From the NCBI GenBank assembly GCA_038373885.1, contig JAWZYV010013019.1, positions 992,001-1,056,000 of the forward strand: 64,000 nt of DNA. Direction: 5' to 3'. A program made the position numbers and the translations under genes. Origin of the DNA: Cheiracanthium punctorium (lineage: Eukaryota > Arthropoda > Arachnida > Araneae > Cheiracanthiidae). Positions 1 to 10,828 of this stretch are shown here, piece after piece. Numbering within the stretch: the stretch's first letter is position 1; each line of letters starts with the position of its first letter. The notes beneath the pieces were generated by a model. The model was not told the DNA's origin. It worked only from the letters and a program-made list of their open reading frames with translations, and did no database searches.

Positions 1-746
1 ATAGAAACGCATGCTGTTTCGACTACCATCTGTGTACTTTCTGTCACGTGTTTAAGCCAACAATACTGGTTTTAAAGATATATTTATAGATACGAAAAAG
101 AGCAATTATGGAAGAAAAATGTATGAGGCTCATTCTTTTAGAATATTCAAACCGAGTTTTCCTTAACAGCTATATTTCAAACTTCACTACTATTATGACT
201 ACTTTCGTGATACAAGAAAAAGACCGGACTTTTATAACTAGCGCAGAAAATTTTATGGGTACGCAATAAAATTTGGCCCTTTTTTTCCCTTCTTCTGGAA
301 AAGAAAGTATTTCACAAATTCTGCAAAAATTTGAACGCATCTTGCACCATTTCATTCACTCTAAAGAAAGAAACAATTGCGTCCCAGTTGTATACCTCGT
401 TAGGCAGCGAGGGTTACCTGCTGCTGCTCATTGATGAACAAAGGTAGTTACGGCATTTTTTCTTATCTATGTGCTTTTTTTTTTTTTTTTCACTGCGCTC
501 ACTCTCATCTGTTGCAAAAATGAGATCTATTGTTTTCAATTTCTTTCCTCTGTCTCTTCAAGCCTGAAAATAATGACCGAAGATTGCGATGAATATCGAT
601 TACCTGCTTTCGCACTGATCTAACAAGATAAGAAGATATTGGATTGGAGACAGAACAAAAAAACACACACTCGCATGAAAATCGTCTGATGAAGAAGATA
701 AAAATAAGAAAGTTTGTTCAACGAATTCCCCAATTGATTCGAATAT
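1..746. other. Intergenic or intronic DNA, no gene seen
   Basis: No coding frame, splice-delimited exon or repeat unit could be supported. The only local structure is a T-run near 472-490. Open frames here are short and have AT-driven composition. Confidence 0.6.
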
Positions 747-849
747 TGTTACTGAAATACTCTGCTAGTTTCCTGGGTTCGTCGTTCTAAAGTCCGATTG
801 GTGTAGAAAGTTCTAATAAAACGTCCACTTATCAGGATAGAAAACGAAC

Positions 850-855
850 TTTATT
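850..855 (-). terminator. Polyadenylation signal AATAAA in LTR-like segment
   Basis: TTTATT on the plus strand reads AATAAA on the minus strand. It lies about 340 bases downstream of the putative start site and about 100 bases before the LTR end, as expected for an R/U5 signal. Confidence 0.4.
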
Positions 856-1218
856 GCTTCTAGAACTTCGTCGAACAATCAGCTGTACAAAAATCACGAC
901 GACAATCAATCAGCATTGTGCTTTTATCAGTCCGCTTAGATCAGAAGCTCTCACAAATGCTGTAATTCTCACACAAAATAAAACAATTCCACAGGTAAAA
1001 CTTGAGTGGAAATATTCGAGGGATAACACTAACAGTCCCTCAAGACTCAGCAGTCGAGAATTTACACACAGCACTTAAAAACAATTTCAAAAACGCAAGT
1101 CAAAACACTGCTTCTGTAGCGCCAATATAAAGTGTAATACAGAGAACTCACTGGACAAGAGATCAACTCAGATTGCGGGTGCTTGCTCACACTGAACTAT
1201 CGGGTCAGCGCTCGCTTC

Positions 1219-1226
1219 TATATATA
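1219..1226 (-). promoter_or_regulatory. TATA box of LTR-like promoter
   Basis: TATATATA read on the minus strand. An initiator-like TCAGT (plus-strand ACTGA, 1191-1195) lies downstream, with its A at 1193, 33 bases from the 5' end of the TATA box. That is the canonical RNA polymerase II spacing, so TATA plus initiator form a credible minus-strand core promoter. Confidence 0.6.
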
Positions 1227-1250
1227 GCCGAAGCAGAAGCTGCGAGCAGC

Positions 1251-1279
1251 TTCCAGAAAAGTCTATTTCTCGAAGATTC
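1251..1279 (-). promoter_or_regulatory. Heat-shock-element-like cluster
   Basis: TTCtcGAAgaTTC (1267-1279) is a perfect three-unit nGAAn-type heat shock element, and TTCcaGAA (1251-1258) is a two-unit site. Both are immediately upstream of the TATA box for minus-strand transcription, about 25-55 bases away, which is where HSF sites sit in heat-inducible arthropod promoters. Function is inferred, not shown. Confidence 0.55.
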
Positions 1280-1387
1280 TACGTAAAGCGGGAATTTTTA
1301 TTACGTTAGGTGTAATTTAGGTGTAACATTATAAATGTTAGGTTATTATGTGTTTTTAATGCAGGAATGCATGTTTTTAATGCGCGC

Positions 1388-1462
1388 CAAATGACCAAAA
1401 TGTCGCCAAGCTTGGCGACTTTTGGCGAAATATCGCCAAATTTGACGCCAAAAATTAGTCCC
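1388..1462. repeat. TTGGCGA/TCGCCAA motif block
   Basis: Contains the palindrome GTCGCCAAGCTTGGCGAC followed by TTTTGGCGAAATATCGCC and a variant GACGCCAAA. The same palindrome and the same GGCGAAATATCGCC core occur in each of the four 2-kb elements at 33.7-48.7 kb, so this is either a fragment of that family or a shared cis module. Confidence 0.6.
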
Positions 1463-1688
1463 CAAAAGTGAAGAGATCGAGGCCCTAGGACCAATATTTC
1501 TCGAGATTTCTAGAAACCCATAGAAAAACAATGGGGAAACCGAAACCTTTGTATCTCCTGTTCTTATGGACCGATTTTGATGCAACAAAAAGCAAAATTT
1601 AACTATTTGAAACGTAGAATACGAATTTTAAACTATTTTAAGCCCCAGAGCAGCGGGTTGCCCCGAAAATTCGTAACAGTATGTAACA

Positions 1689-2744
1689 GCTTCAGAGAAG
1701 AATATTGAGATCGTGTCAGAATGCTTGACAGCTATTGAAATTGCTTGGAAGATAGTCAGGAACTGGTTTTAAATGACTGAATTGGCTTTTAAAATATAAT
1801 GACATTTACTCATGCTCATTTTACTATATAGTTACGTTGATTCCTGACTCACTGGCTCTCTAACAATTCCGGGCAACTCATCCAAGATATAAAACTTTTA
1901 CCACCATTACTCCAAAAAGATTAAAAAGTTTAGCATGAAAAAAAGCAATAACATCTACACCGTTTGTACGACCCACTTGAAAATTTTCATAATTATGTAT
2001 AAAAATATAGAAAACAATCTACGCTACATAAAAAATTTGAAAATTCACCCGTTTCCTCAGTTTCAAGCGATTTTTTTGCTCTTTTCAGTTCCATTTTATT
2101 TCCGAGAGTACGAATCATTTGCGTAACAAAATTAGCTGTTTCAAGTGAGAATGACGTCATATTTGAAGTCACAGTCAACAGGCTCTGAAAGGGAAGTCCG
2201 TTCGTTTAAAATAGTTTGTCCAGATAACATAGTTTGATATTTTTCGCTAAAATAAACGTCTGCATGAAGAATTTGGTATAAGAGAGGCTACACAAAACGA
2301 AATCGTTCGAATGCAAAAAGTTTCCGCACGTTCCCAGAGGAGCATGAAATTCGATTTGAGAAATATATAATAAAAATTGAATATGAAGTTATTTATTTTA
2401 GGTGGGCGAAGACTAAATATGTTGAGTGTAGGCATGGTTTCGTCCAATGTTTTTTCTAGCGCCCGTTGTAATTGCTTAACAATAATTAGAAACATCATAT
2501 AAAGAAATTATGAATTCATTACAATAGCTTTTTTTCAGCACTACAGTGCTATTTCGTTCACTCCGGATTTTTTGGCCGACATAATTTGCGGACATTTCTG
2601 GAGACATAGTTTTGTAGACCGATTTGCGTCGAAAGTTTTCGTTGCCATTTTCAATAGGGCTTTTTGCTAGATAGCGTGTGTGTGGGAGGAGAGGAGGAAG
2701 AATAAAATGTTAAAAGTCGACAAGGTTTGTAATTTTTATGATTC
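1689..2744. other. No gene seen
   Basis: AT-rich sequence with only short chance open frames; no TIR pair, tandem unit or exon-like segment could be supported. Confidence 0.5.
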
Positions 2745-2850
2745 ATCGCCAAGTTTGGCGTCAAAAAATAAGTCCCCTTAACTGAACCTAGATTTGAGAT
2801 ATCTGCCCTATTTGGCGAGAAACTGGCAACTTTGGTGACCTCATGTACTA
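2745..2850. repeat. Second stray TTGGCGA motif block
   Basis: ATCGCCAAGTTTGGCGTC followed by a stretch near AATAAGTCCCC that matches the LTR-like segment at about 1455 (AATTAGTCCCC), then TTTGGCGAG. It is related to 1388-1462 but diverged; function unknown. Confidence 0.4.
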
Positions 2851-2988
2851 TCATATCTAGTAATGGGCATGATGAATTGAATTATTCGAATAATTCAATT
2901 TATAAATGAATTCAAGATAATTGATTTTGAAAAATCCATTCGAACGCTCAGCACATATCAGTCGAATAGCACATGGCATTCGAAAGCT

Positions 2989-3218
2989 CGAATAGAAATC
3001 GCGAATACTATTCGAATAGTGAAATCGCAAATGTTATTCGAATAGTGAAACCGCAAATACAAATCGAATAGTGAAACTGCGAATACTATTCAAGCAGTGA
3101 AATCGCGAATACTATTCGAATAGAAATCGCGAATACTGTTCGAAAAACGAAATCGCGAATACTATTCGTTTAGTGAAATCGCGATTACTATTCGAATAAT
3201 GTAATCGCGAATACTATT
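2989..3218. repeat. 26-bp tandem array, TTCGAATA type
   Basis: Nine head-to-tail units of 26 bp (two are 24 bp) on the pattern CGAATAGTGAAATCGCGAATACTATT. Units carry scattered point differences. The TATTCGAATA junctions are self-complementary, and a further ATTCGAATAAT palindrome lies just upstream near 2883-2893. Confidence 0.85.
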
Positions 3219-3742
3219 CGTATGAATTTTGATCCTTTGTATGAATTCGTATGAATTTGAATCCTTTACTTCGTGTAAGGATGTAAAAATGAGATGCAGC
3301 AACGTCAATATTTTCGTCTAGTAAGCTAGTTCCGAGTTTTATGCCCGTATTAATTGTTCCAGTAATGTATGCATGTCAATCAACGCAATCTTCAGAGCTT
3401 GACAAAAGGTCCAGATGATAAAAATAAACAAAGGGCTGTGACCCATGACAAGGCTGGAGCCTACTGAGCATGAATCTGTGTTTACTGAAGATATAATTTT
3501 CGTCACTTTTATTAAGAAGAGCAGTAAATTTGATGATGTTAATTTTTACTCTGACCTTTTCAGCTCATCGTCTTACAAAATATGAAAAAAAAAAAAATAA
3601 AAAAAAAGAAGCTGAGTTTTTAATTTTTTTTTTAAATTTTTGAGTTCTGGAATAATATAATTTGAATTTTAATCGGCTTAATTTCGTGGTGATTGCTTCT
3701 ATAACTTTGCATTACTTTTCTAGATTCTATTGCCCACTTATA
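3219..3742. other. No gene seen
   Basis: AT-rich DNA with A-runs and T-runs around 3583-3640. No supported feature. Confidence 0.5.
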
Positions 3743-4485
3743 CAGGGTATCCGGAAAAGGTGGTAATATGCTTTAATTCTTTATCTATTAAAGATAAGTG
3801 GGCAATGTACATTGAAAAAATGTTGAAAATAAACTACGGAAAACGTCTACGTTAAGAAAGAAACCCTTTCTTTAATTTTCAAAAGGTTACACTTTTTAAA
3901 TTTGTATACGATCCTCTTACAAAAAAAAAATATCATAATTAGTAAAATTGTCTCATGCACTAATGAGGCGATGTGCAAACTTTCACCCTTCTATACTAAA
4001 ACGTTCCAGAGATATTTTTAAACAAAGATGATCAAGGACCGTAAATGAATTTAAATATACACGTTTATTGCTAGAGTGAAAAAAAATATTTTGTCTCGTA
4101 ATTTCTGTATGATTCCTAAAACGCTGTGTGCTTTCTGTACGATCGCTGAAACGCTATCATCGGACTTGATTTTTTACTCTTTGAAAGTGGTTTAAGTCAG
4201 TACATATTTACCTTCATATCCCTGACACTTTTTAGGATATAATTCACAAATTTTGTACATTGCCTTATTTGTGCATGGGGACACATTTTACTATTTCGGA
4301 GTTTTTTTGAAAGGGATCATATACAAATTTAAAATGTGTAACTTTTTGAAAATTAACGAGAGGAATTTTTTCTTTAATGTTGTCTTTTTCCCACCTAATT
4401 TTGGACATTTTTCCAATTTACATTGCCCGCTTATCTCTAATAGGTAAAGGATTAAAGCTTGTTATCACCTTTTTTGGACACCCTT
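3743..4485. mobile_element. 743-bp MITE, Tc1/mariner-like
   Basis: Long imperfect terminal inverted repeats: the left starts CAGGGTATCCGGAAAAGG after TA, the right (reverse complement) reads AAGGGTGTCCAAAAAAGG before TA. Homology between the ends runs well over 100 bases inward, including the block read as ATAAGTGGGCAATGTA. There is no transposase frame. A diverged second member is at 49303-50046. TA target duplication and CAGGGTGTCC-type ends suggest mobilisation by a Tc1/mariner-type transposase. Confidence 0.75.
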
Positions 4486-5918
4486 TATATTGCATCTTTT
4501 CAAATTCATGCATTACTTTGTGATTCGCATACTCCAAAATATACTTACATGAATAAAAGTAGTTTTAATATTTTAATATTTAAGTGAAACTAAATTAAAT
4601 CTAAAGGTCCCAACTGCAAATTATTGCATCACCAAATAGTGTTATGATTGGGTGACATATCAATACTGAATGAAACCAAACTATCACTTGTTCCAGTCTT
4701 TAAAAAAATAAATAAAAAGGACTTTTATACTGGCATAAATTCATAGTTTGAAGTATTCTATGCCAATAGTACCAAATTTTACATTTTCTTTTTTTTGTGA
4801 ATTTGTTGAAGTAAGTATATATCTTTCTGGTTTCAGCAGATTTAACTTTCGTATAATTCAAGTAAAAATTTGCAATTGCATTTAACAAATTGTGAATAAT
4901 TTTATAATTAGATTTTCATTCTCATCTGTATCAGTATTTGTGATCATTATTTTCTATTTAAGCTTTGAAGTTGAAGTTAAGGTAATTTTTCATATTTCAG
5001 TGCTTTTATTTTTACAAAAAGTTTAATCGGGGAGTTATTTTTATGATCCACTGTTCAATTCCCGAAGTTAAGGGCTGCCCTAAACTATTGCATATAGTAT
5101 TCTTAAAAAAATGTTATTGCATCTCATTAATGAAGTTATAAAAGAAACTCGATACAATTTAATAACTACTTTTATATATAAGTATTTGTGTTTTTCATAC
5201 TAATATTTTGGCAGTAATCAAAATTTATGGAATAAATATTGCTTCACCTCCATTCGATAAAATCATGAAGTATCACTTCTATCATGTACCATTCTTATTA
5301 TGAAGTATCTTATTTTTAAATAGCAAAGCACTTGAAGAGTATGATAATGTGTTTGTTACAATGAAATATTTTCAATTAACTGCATTTATATACTGACTAT
5401 TTCATGCAAATATAAATTAAAAGAACATATATTTGTATCCTAGATATAATAGTTACATTTACAAATAATCTGATTTTGCGAACTAAAAGTAGCTTTCTCT
5501 AAGCACGAATAAAATAAGGACGTTTTTTCTTTCTAAGACTATTGGTTTTTTTGCCATGATATAGTCTATTTGCTGACACAGTGTTTCTTGCATTCAGTTA
5601 CATGATATAATCAATGTATGTGGTTTTGGTTATCTTTTATGATTTTGTTAAAGGTCACCGATACAATAAAAAGGAAAAAAAAAAAAGAAGCTGCCAGAGA
5701 CCATAAATTTTTAGGATGGAACTACTTTATTTAGGACGAGTGTTAAAGCGAATGAAAAACATTACTGGCCATAGTCCTACAAAAATATTCAAAACAAGAT
5801 AGATAAATCATGCCAAGAACATTCATACCAAAACCCTTTCCAACACAATCGTGTCTGTGCATGTACCATTGCTTAACGCATAGTTAACCTGTTCGTTCCC
5901 ATCTTTCCAAAGGTACAG
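4486..5918. other. No gene seen
   Basis: Very AT-rich DNA without repeats or exons that could be supported. If the exon at 5919 is real, this is probably intron on its 5' side. Confidence 0.5.
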
Positions 5919-6037
5919 CAATGATCATTCCCTTCTATCGCTCGTTCACCGGCATGGGTTTTAGATTGCTCCTCTGGGGTTTAGCAGTGGCTAGCACAAT
6001 CCTCGTCTGCAAATCTTTTCAACGATTAGAAAAACAG
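5919..6037 (+). CDS. Candidate internal coding exon with a membrane segment
   Basis: A pyrimidine-rich tract (about 5888-5909) precedes a usable acceptor (TACAG, ending 5918). The exon then reads open for 39 codons from ATG at 5921 to a good donor, CAG followed by GTAAAA at 6038. The peptide starts MIIPFYRSFTGMGF and continues with RLLLWGLAVASTILVC, a 16-residue hydrophobic segment preceded by a basic residue, then KSFQRLEKQ. As an internal exon it would be phase 1 in and phase 0 out; the ATG could also be the true start of a signal-anchor protein. A basic-aromatic stretch leading into one membrane span resembles TM1 of DEG/ENaC channels, and equally the anchor of a type II Golgi enzyme. The family is not identified. 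No partner exon was found nearby, which is not surprising with long introns. This is the best host-coding candidate here. Confidence 0.38.
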
Positions 6038-6479
6038 GTAAAACCTTATAAGGCACTAATGTTTTTATTTTAAATCAATGCCCTTATAACTTATATCTAA
6101 GAGAGTATTTTACTTTTTTGTGATCTATAAGTACATTCTTCTGTAATAAACAATGGCTTCCGCCTCCAAAACGCATTGTAAACACCATTGCCCATAGTTC
6201 GAAGTATATTGATGGTCGTTTGGATTCCCCTGTAAATAAGCTATTTATGCTGCATAAGCCTTTTCCAATGGGGAACATAGAGTAACAAATAGAAGTTACA
6301 TATGCAAATTTAGTGACAATCGATGCACATTTATAAGTGCTAAAGCGCGGACAGACAGATAGACCAACAGAAGTCATAAACATTTTTCACAACTCTGTTG
6401 GAAAGTGGTAAAAATTGTAAAAGATCGTAATTTTGCAGTTATCGCACGAGCGGCAATTTCAATTGAATTTACATAGACA
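6038..6479. other. No gene seen
   Basis: Probable intron if the preceding exon is real. The minus-strand open frame at 6084-6383 shows no domain and no splice context, and is taken as chance. Confidence 0.4.
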
Positions 6480-7372
6480 CAGTAGCCAAATGACTTGTCA
6501 CCTATCACTTTTTATGATTATTTTTTACCCTTAAATTTTAATTGTAGATTGATACCCTTAAATTTAAACATTTTTTAATGTCTCTCAAAAAGTAAATGTC
6601 AAAGTAAGCGATACTAATACTCAAATTTAAAACCGTTTGAACTTTGTAAAATTGGTTGTTTTAGTTTTCAGATGTCATCAACAAAAGCTGTTAGTGAGTT
6701 TAAAAGAAGGCAGATTGTGTAACACCAAACGGCGTAAAAATATCTGGCATTTCAAATCAACTTAAGATATCAAATAGAATCTCAAGGGAACACAGAGCCA
6801 AGAAAATGACCAAACACGATGAAAAAATATTGAAGCGAAGTATGGAAAAAAATAGGGGAAGCACAGACGATTGAGATCTCTACAAATTACGAAGGAATTC
6901 AATTTGATCTCAGAAACAAAGATCTCTCATAGAACAATGAGAAGAGAACTGAAATGAGGGTTTGAGAATCGACGCCCAACATAAAAGCCATTTGTCAGTA
7001 GCAAATAGGAAAAATCTTTGTGCTTACGATAAAGAATACAAAATCTGGGACTTAGAAATATAGAAAAATTGTTCTATGGACCGACGAGAACTTTTAGGGT
7101 TTGTTTGATCACCTGAAATGGACGTCAAGAAGTCCAGAGATTAATGTGAACGAACGAAAATATTTGAGAGGAATTGGAAAGGCATTTAAGACGTTTGAAT
7201 ACTATATGCCGAAGAACTAGGTGTGCCACTTCATAAAGCATTGTCTGAAATCACTTTAGAAACTTGCCAGAAGCATATTGAATTTATTCTACGACGAGAA
7301 AATGCTGTTGTATACAAGGCAAAAGGTAGAAGCACCAAATTTTAAATGAAGTGGCAAGTCATTTGGCTACTA
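6480..7372 (+). pseudogene. Decayed Tc1-like transposon
   Basis: Terminal inverted repeats AGTAGCCAAATGACTTG at the left (from 6480) and, as reverse complement, at the right (ending about 7372). The interior is a Tc1-type transposase ruined by frameshifts and stops: an N-terminal region with TIR-binding helix remnants near 6690-6800, a segment reading NRKNLCAYDKEYKIWD near 7005-7045, a WTDE-like catalytic block (mutated to MDRREL in frame) near 7075-7090, and the C-terminal LETCQKHIEFILRRENAVVY at 7260-7313. At about 0.9 kb it is shorter than a normal 1.3-1.7 kb Tc1 element, so internal sequence has been lost. It cannot encode active protein. Confidence 0.75.
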
Positions 7373-7696
7373 TGTTTATGCAACTTTAAAGATTGAGGAA
7401 AAGGAAAACGTAAACTTGGAGTTCTTTAACATTTTATTTATTTTTCTTCTCATTTTGAGAAGGGGTTTCGAATTATGTCACAGTACTCTAAAAGCTTTCC
7501 AAAGTTTCAAAGCGAAAGGACTGACTATTTTGCTCCACAGAAAAACCGATAGTCATTATAGCGAGACAAATCCACCCTACATTTCTGATGGCACAACAGA
7601 GTTGTTACCCAAAATAAAACGCATTTTATAAAACGGAATTCAGCGTAGCGTGATTTCTTTTCTACGCTTTCTTGGAAATGAACGCTAAGTGTACAG
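7373..7696. other. No gene seen
   Basis: An open frame at 7416-7631 has no recognisable domain. Nothing else is supported. Confidence 0.4.
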
Positions 7697-8618
7697 AACA
7701 CACTTCCTGTGGATTTTTTTTTTTTGTTGGGGAGGGGGTGGGGGTTAAATATTTATATTAAATTTTTAGTTGCACTTAACATAAATGATTAGAATGCAAG
7801 TCATAGCACAATAAAAAAACTTTCAAAACATCGTTAAGGCATAAACATTGGTTTAAACCGCTTACCTCTGTAACAATTAAAACTCAAAAAGCTATTCCTT
7901 TTTTTAAGCATGGAAGAACTATTAAAAATAATATAATCTCCTATCGTTAAACATACCTTAGATTAGTGGAATTTTCTAAATAAAAAATTTCCTAAATATC
8001 CTAATGGCGCTGGACAATGTCCCAGTGAAATACCATGTAAGCACTGGCAATATAAATACCTTTAGGTAAGGCAATAAAAATAGGTGAAAGTATTCCCTAT
8101 ATCTTTTACATATTGCTTCTAACAAAACGAGAACCTTAGCGATGTCTTATTTTAATTGTATCCTAAACTTTTGTTATATTAATAAATTAATGCTTTTCTA
8201 CAAGAAACTTAAGTTTTTCAGGGGAGTTGTTTACATAATTATTTTTGAGTTATATTTGAAAACTTCAGTACAAATATTTCTTTTTCGTTTGTTTAATCGA
8301 TTTCTTCAGTCTCATTTACTTCAGATAAGAGCTGAAAATTCCACTAATCTAAGGTATGTTTAACGATAGGAGATTATATTATTTTTAATAGTTCTTCCAT
8401 GCTTAAAAAAATTAATAGCTTTTTGAGTTTTAATTGTTACAGAGGAAAGCGGTTTAAACCAATGTTTATGCCTTAACGATGTTTTGAAAGTTTTTTTTAT
8501 TGTGCTATGACTTGCATTCTAATCATTTATGTTAAGTGCAACTAAAAATTTAATATAAATATTTAACCCCCACCCCCTCCCCACCAAAAAAAAAAAAAAA
8601 ATCCACAGGAAGTGTGTT
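7697..8618. repeat. Large near-perfect palindrome with unique loop
   Basis: Left arm 7697-7976 and right arm 8334-8618 are reverse complements with only a few differences, mostly in homopolymers. The loop (7977-8333) is single-copy here. Outermost matching sequence is AACACACTTCCTGTGGA / its complement; innermost is GATTAGTGGAATTTTC. Arms carry a G-rich stretch (GGGGAGGGGGTGGGGG on the left). No TIR signature or flanking duplication was found, so this is an inverted duplication rather than a recognised MITE. A transcript would fold into about 280 bp of double-stranded RNA. Confidence 0.85.
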
Positions 8619-8746
8619 TTGCTTTAGATAGTAAGTAATAATAGCTAAGTATGCTCCATGAGTATTAGCATACCTGAACGCCAATTTTAAAATCGTGTAT
8701 TTATTAACAAAAAGCATTCAAAATTAACCGGTGTTTAAACCATAAA

Positions 8747-8862
8747 ATACTTTGTAAAATATCACACATAAAAAGTACTTATCAAACTGTACACGCGATT
8801 TGATGGAAACGCATAAACGGTTTGAAAAGTATCTTTTATGTGTGTTATTTTACAAAGTGTAT
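8747..8862. repeat. Small imperfect inverted repeat
   Basis: ATACTTTGTAAAATATCAC at the left pairs with the stretch ending about 8862; arms are about 43 bp with a loop of about 28. Probably a short foldback or MITE relic. Confidence 0.6.
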
Positions 8863-9011
8863 TCATTAGTTAATAATAATTGAAGGGTTTATTGCAGAAA
8901 GGAGGTAGCTCCAACTACTCAAGTTTACGGAAAACTGTAAAAAACATTTGGAGATACAACACAAACTAATGAGGCAGGAATATTCATCTCTCTTTAACGG
9001 TTGGAGCTGAA

Positions 9012-9095
9012 GAGGAGGCGTGCGGCAGAAGCTGGTTTTGATCCAGCGAATCCCGCATGGTAGGTTCAGGCGTTATCCTACTGGGCAAAAGGTAC
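9012..9095 (-). other. tRNA-like sequence, possibly SINE head or tRNA pseudogene
   Basis: On the minus strand, GCCCAGTAGGATAACGC (9086-9070) resembles a D-arm/box A of the tRNA-Arg type. GCTGG-ATCAAAA-CCAGC (9047-9031) forms a clean 5-bp T-arm with a 7-base loop and box-B-like core. The anticodon arm between them pairs poorly and the acceptor stem cannot be closed properly, so an intact tRNA is unlikely. Confidence 0.3.
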
Positions 9096-9640
9096 AAATC
9101 TGCCTGGAATGCAAATGTAACGTGCGCGGAGTCGATCTCACGAGTCCGCAGCGCGAAATCCTTTGCTTTCTTTCTTTCTTTTTTTTTTCAAGATAGAACA
9201 TGCAACTCCAAACTCCCATACGATGGAGCTACCTTCTTTTTGCAGAAAATACTCCAACTATTTCACGATAAAAGTATTCTAGTATATTATAATATTTGCA
9301 AGTAAAGTGTTAATTAAAAACTAAACATTAAAAAATAATTTTTAATATGAGAAAATAAAGTATCTTTCATTAATTGTTGTTAGAAAACTTAGTATCGTTT
9401 AGCCTCGATTAAACGAGGTTTCTGTTAACGAAGCAGATGACAAAGCCTAATTTTTTCCCCTGAATTATCCCTGAAAAACAAAATTTTACGTGAAACTAAC
9501 GAATAGATTAATTTTGAAGCCCGCTTAGAAACAAAGAAGCACTTGTATAGAGTTATTAAATATACAGCGTTATATAATACATAGTGTTATTAAATATTGA
9601 GATTAATAGTCCCGTAAAAGTTTAATTTTATCTATCAAAG
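9096..9640. other. No gene seen
   Basis: AT-rich; a 9057-9305 open frame crosses the tRNA-like segment and has no domain. Confidence 0.4.
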
Positions 9641-9649
9641 TACTCTAAG

Positions 9650-9790
9650 AATATATATATATATATATATATAAAGGTAATATATATAAGGTAGAATATA
9701 TATATATATATATATATAAAGGTAATATATATATATATATATATATATAAAGGTAATATATATATATATATATATATATAAAGGTAAAAT
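9650..9790. repeat. TA microsatellite with AAAGGTAA spacers
   Basis: Blocks of (TA)n, each ended by ATAAAGGTAA or a close variant, repeated about four times. It is a compound higher-order array rather than a plain dinucleotide run. Confidence 0.9.
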
Positions 9791-9799
9791 AAAATATAA

Positions 9800-10828
9800 A
9801 ATGAATTTATTTCTTAAGAAAAGAAATTAGCGCTGCAAATTAATTAAAGCTCATATGCTAGGTAGTATATATTTTAACTTTTAAAGTCCGAAATAGAAAA
9901 GTCTCATTTATGTATTTATTTATTTTTAAGTTTTGAATGAGCCCTAAGACCACGCTTTTTAGTTCACTGTCAGTTCTACTACAGACTCTTTTGTCACAAA
10001 ATCAGAAGAAATTTCACTTTGATTTTTAAAATATACTACTAAGTAGTTGATTTACTTTTAAAATTTGTTGATCTGTGAAACATAACTTTATATATGTTTA
10101 TTCTTATCATTTAAAAACTTTTCTACAGCTTTTTATCTTAAAAGATATTAAATTTGTTAGCCCAACGAGTTTTCATGCAGTTTCTATTAACCGAGATTCA
10201 GATATGAGTTTTACTGTAATAAAAAATAGCAAATAAAAAACAATTTAAAACTTAATTTAATATACCCCAATAACAATTTGTTTAACTGATCATCAAGCGC
10301 AAATCAGTCTAAGAGAATTCATATAAAAATACAACATAATTTTTCCATAAATTTTTTTAATAAAAAGTGAATTTACATCGAGAAATCTGACCTTTATAAC
10401 ATTTACTAAGACAAACATTTTCATGGATATATAAATCTATTGAACATATATATATTTCAATATTTATTAACTCTTTGAAAAGTCTCAAATAAATGTTCCT
10501 CAAAGTTTTCCTTAGTAAATATTTGATACTTTGGAGAAAATATTTAAATGATTTTACACACGGACACCCAATATTAATATTAAATCAAGTTATTTAAATG
10601 CAAATACATGAAAACAAATATATTAATAGGAAAATTTGATGCACAGATGCAATAATTCTTCGAATTTTTATAAGAACGGCTTTTTCTCTTCCGTGTTAGA
10701 GTCAATTTTAAAGGCATGGTTAGAAATGTACATATATCTAAGCTTTAAAAACTTCCTCATATTCATTTTATGCAGGTAAAACTTGCTGCAAAAGAAAGTT
10801 GTTTGAATGAAAATTCTAATTTTTGAAA
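9800..10828. other. No gene seen
   Basis: Very AT-rich sequence with no supported exon or repeat. A minus open frame at 10668-10859 runs into the satellite and is not credible. Confidence 0.45.

Larger units (their letters stand above)
747..1688 (-). mobile_element. Candidate solo LTR of a gypsy-like retrotransposon
   Basis: On the minus strand the segment begins TGTTAC (at 1688; alternatively at 1678, TGTTACG) and ends GTAACA (at 747), the inverted TG..CA ends typical of LTRs. It carries in order an upstream region, heat-shock-like sites, a TATA box, an initiator-like sequence and, further downstream, an AATAAA signal (855-850), which is the U3-R-U5 order. No internal coding region, primer-binding site or second LTR is attached, so a solo LTR is the simplest reading. 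A matching 4-6 bp target duplication is not visible, which weakens the boundary call. Positions 1388-1462 inside it carry the TTGGCGA/TCGCCAA motif seen in the 2-kb elements at 33.7-48.7 kb. The alternative is a host promoter region plus a coincidental TG/CA border. Confidence 0.45.

Noticed and set aside
9012..9095. Functional tRNA gene
   Set aside because: The T-arm is good but the anticodon and acceptor stems do not pair.
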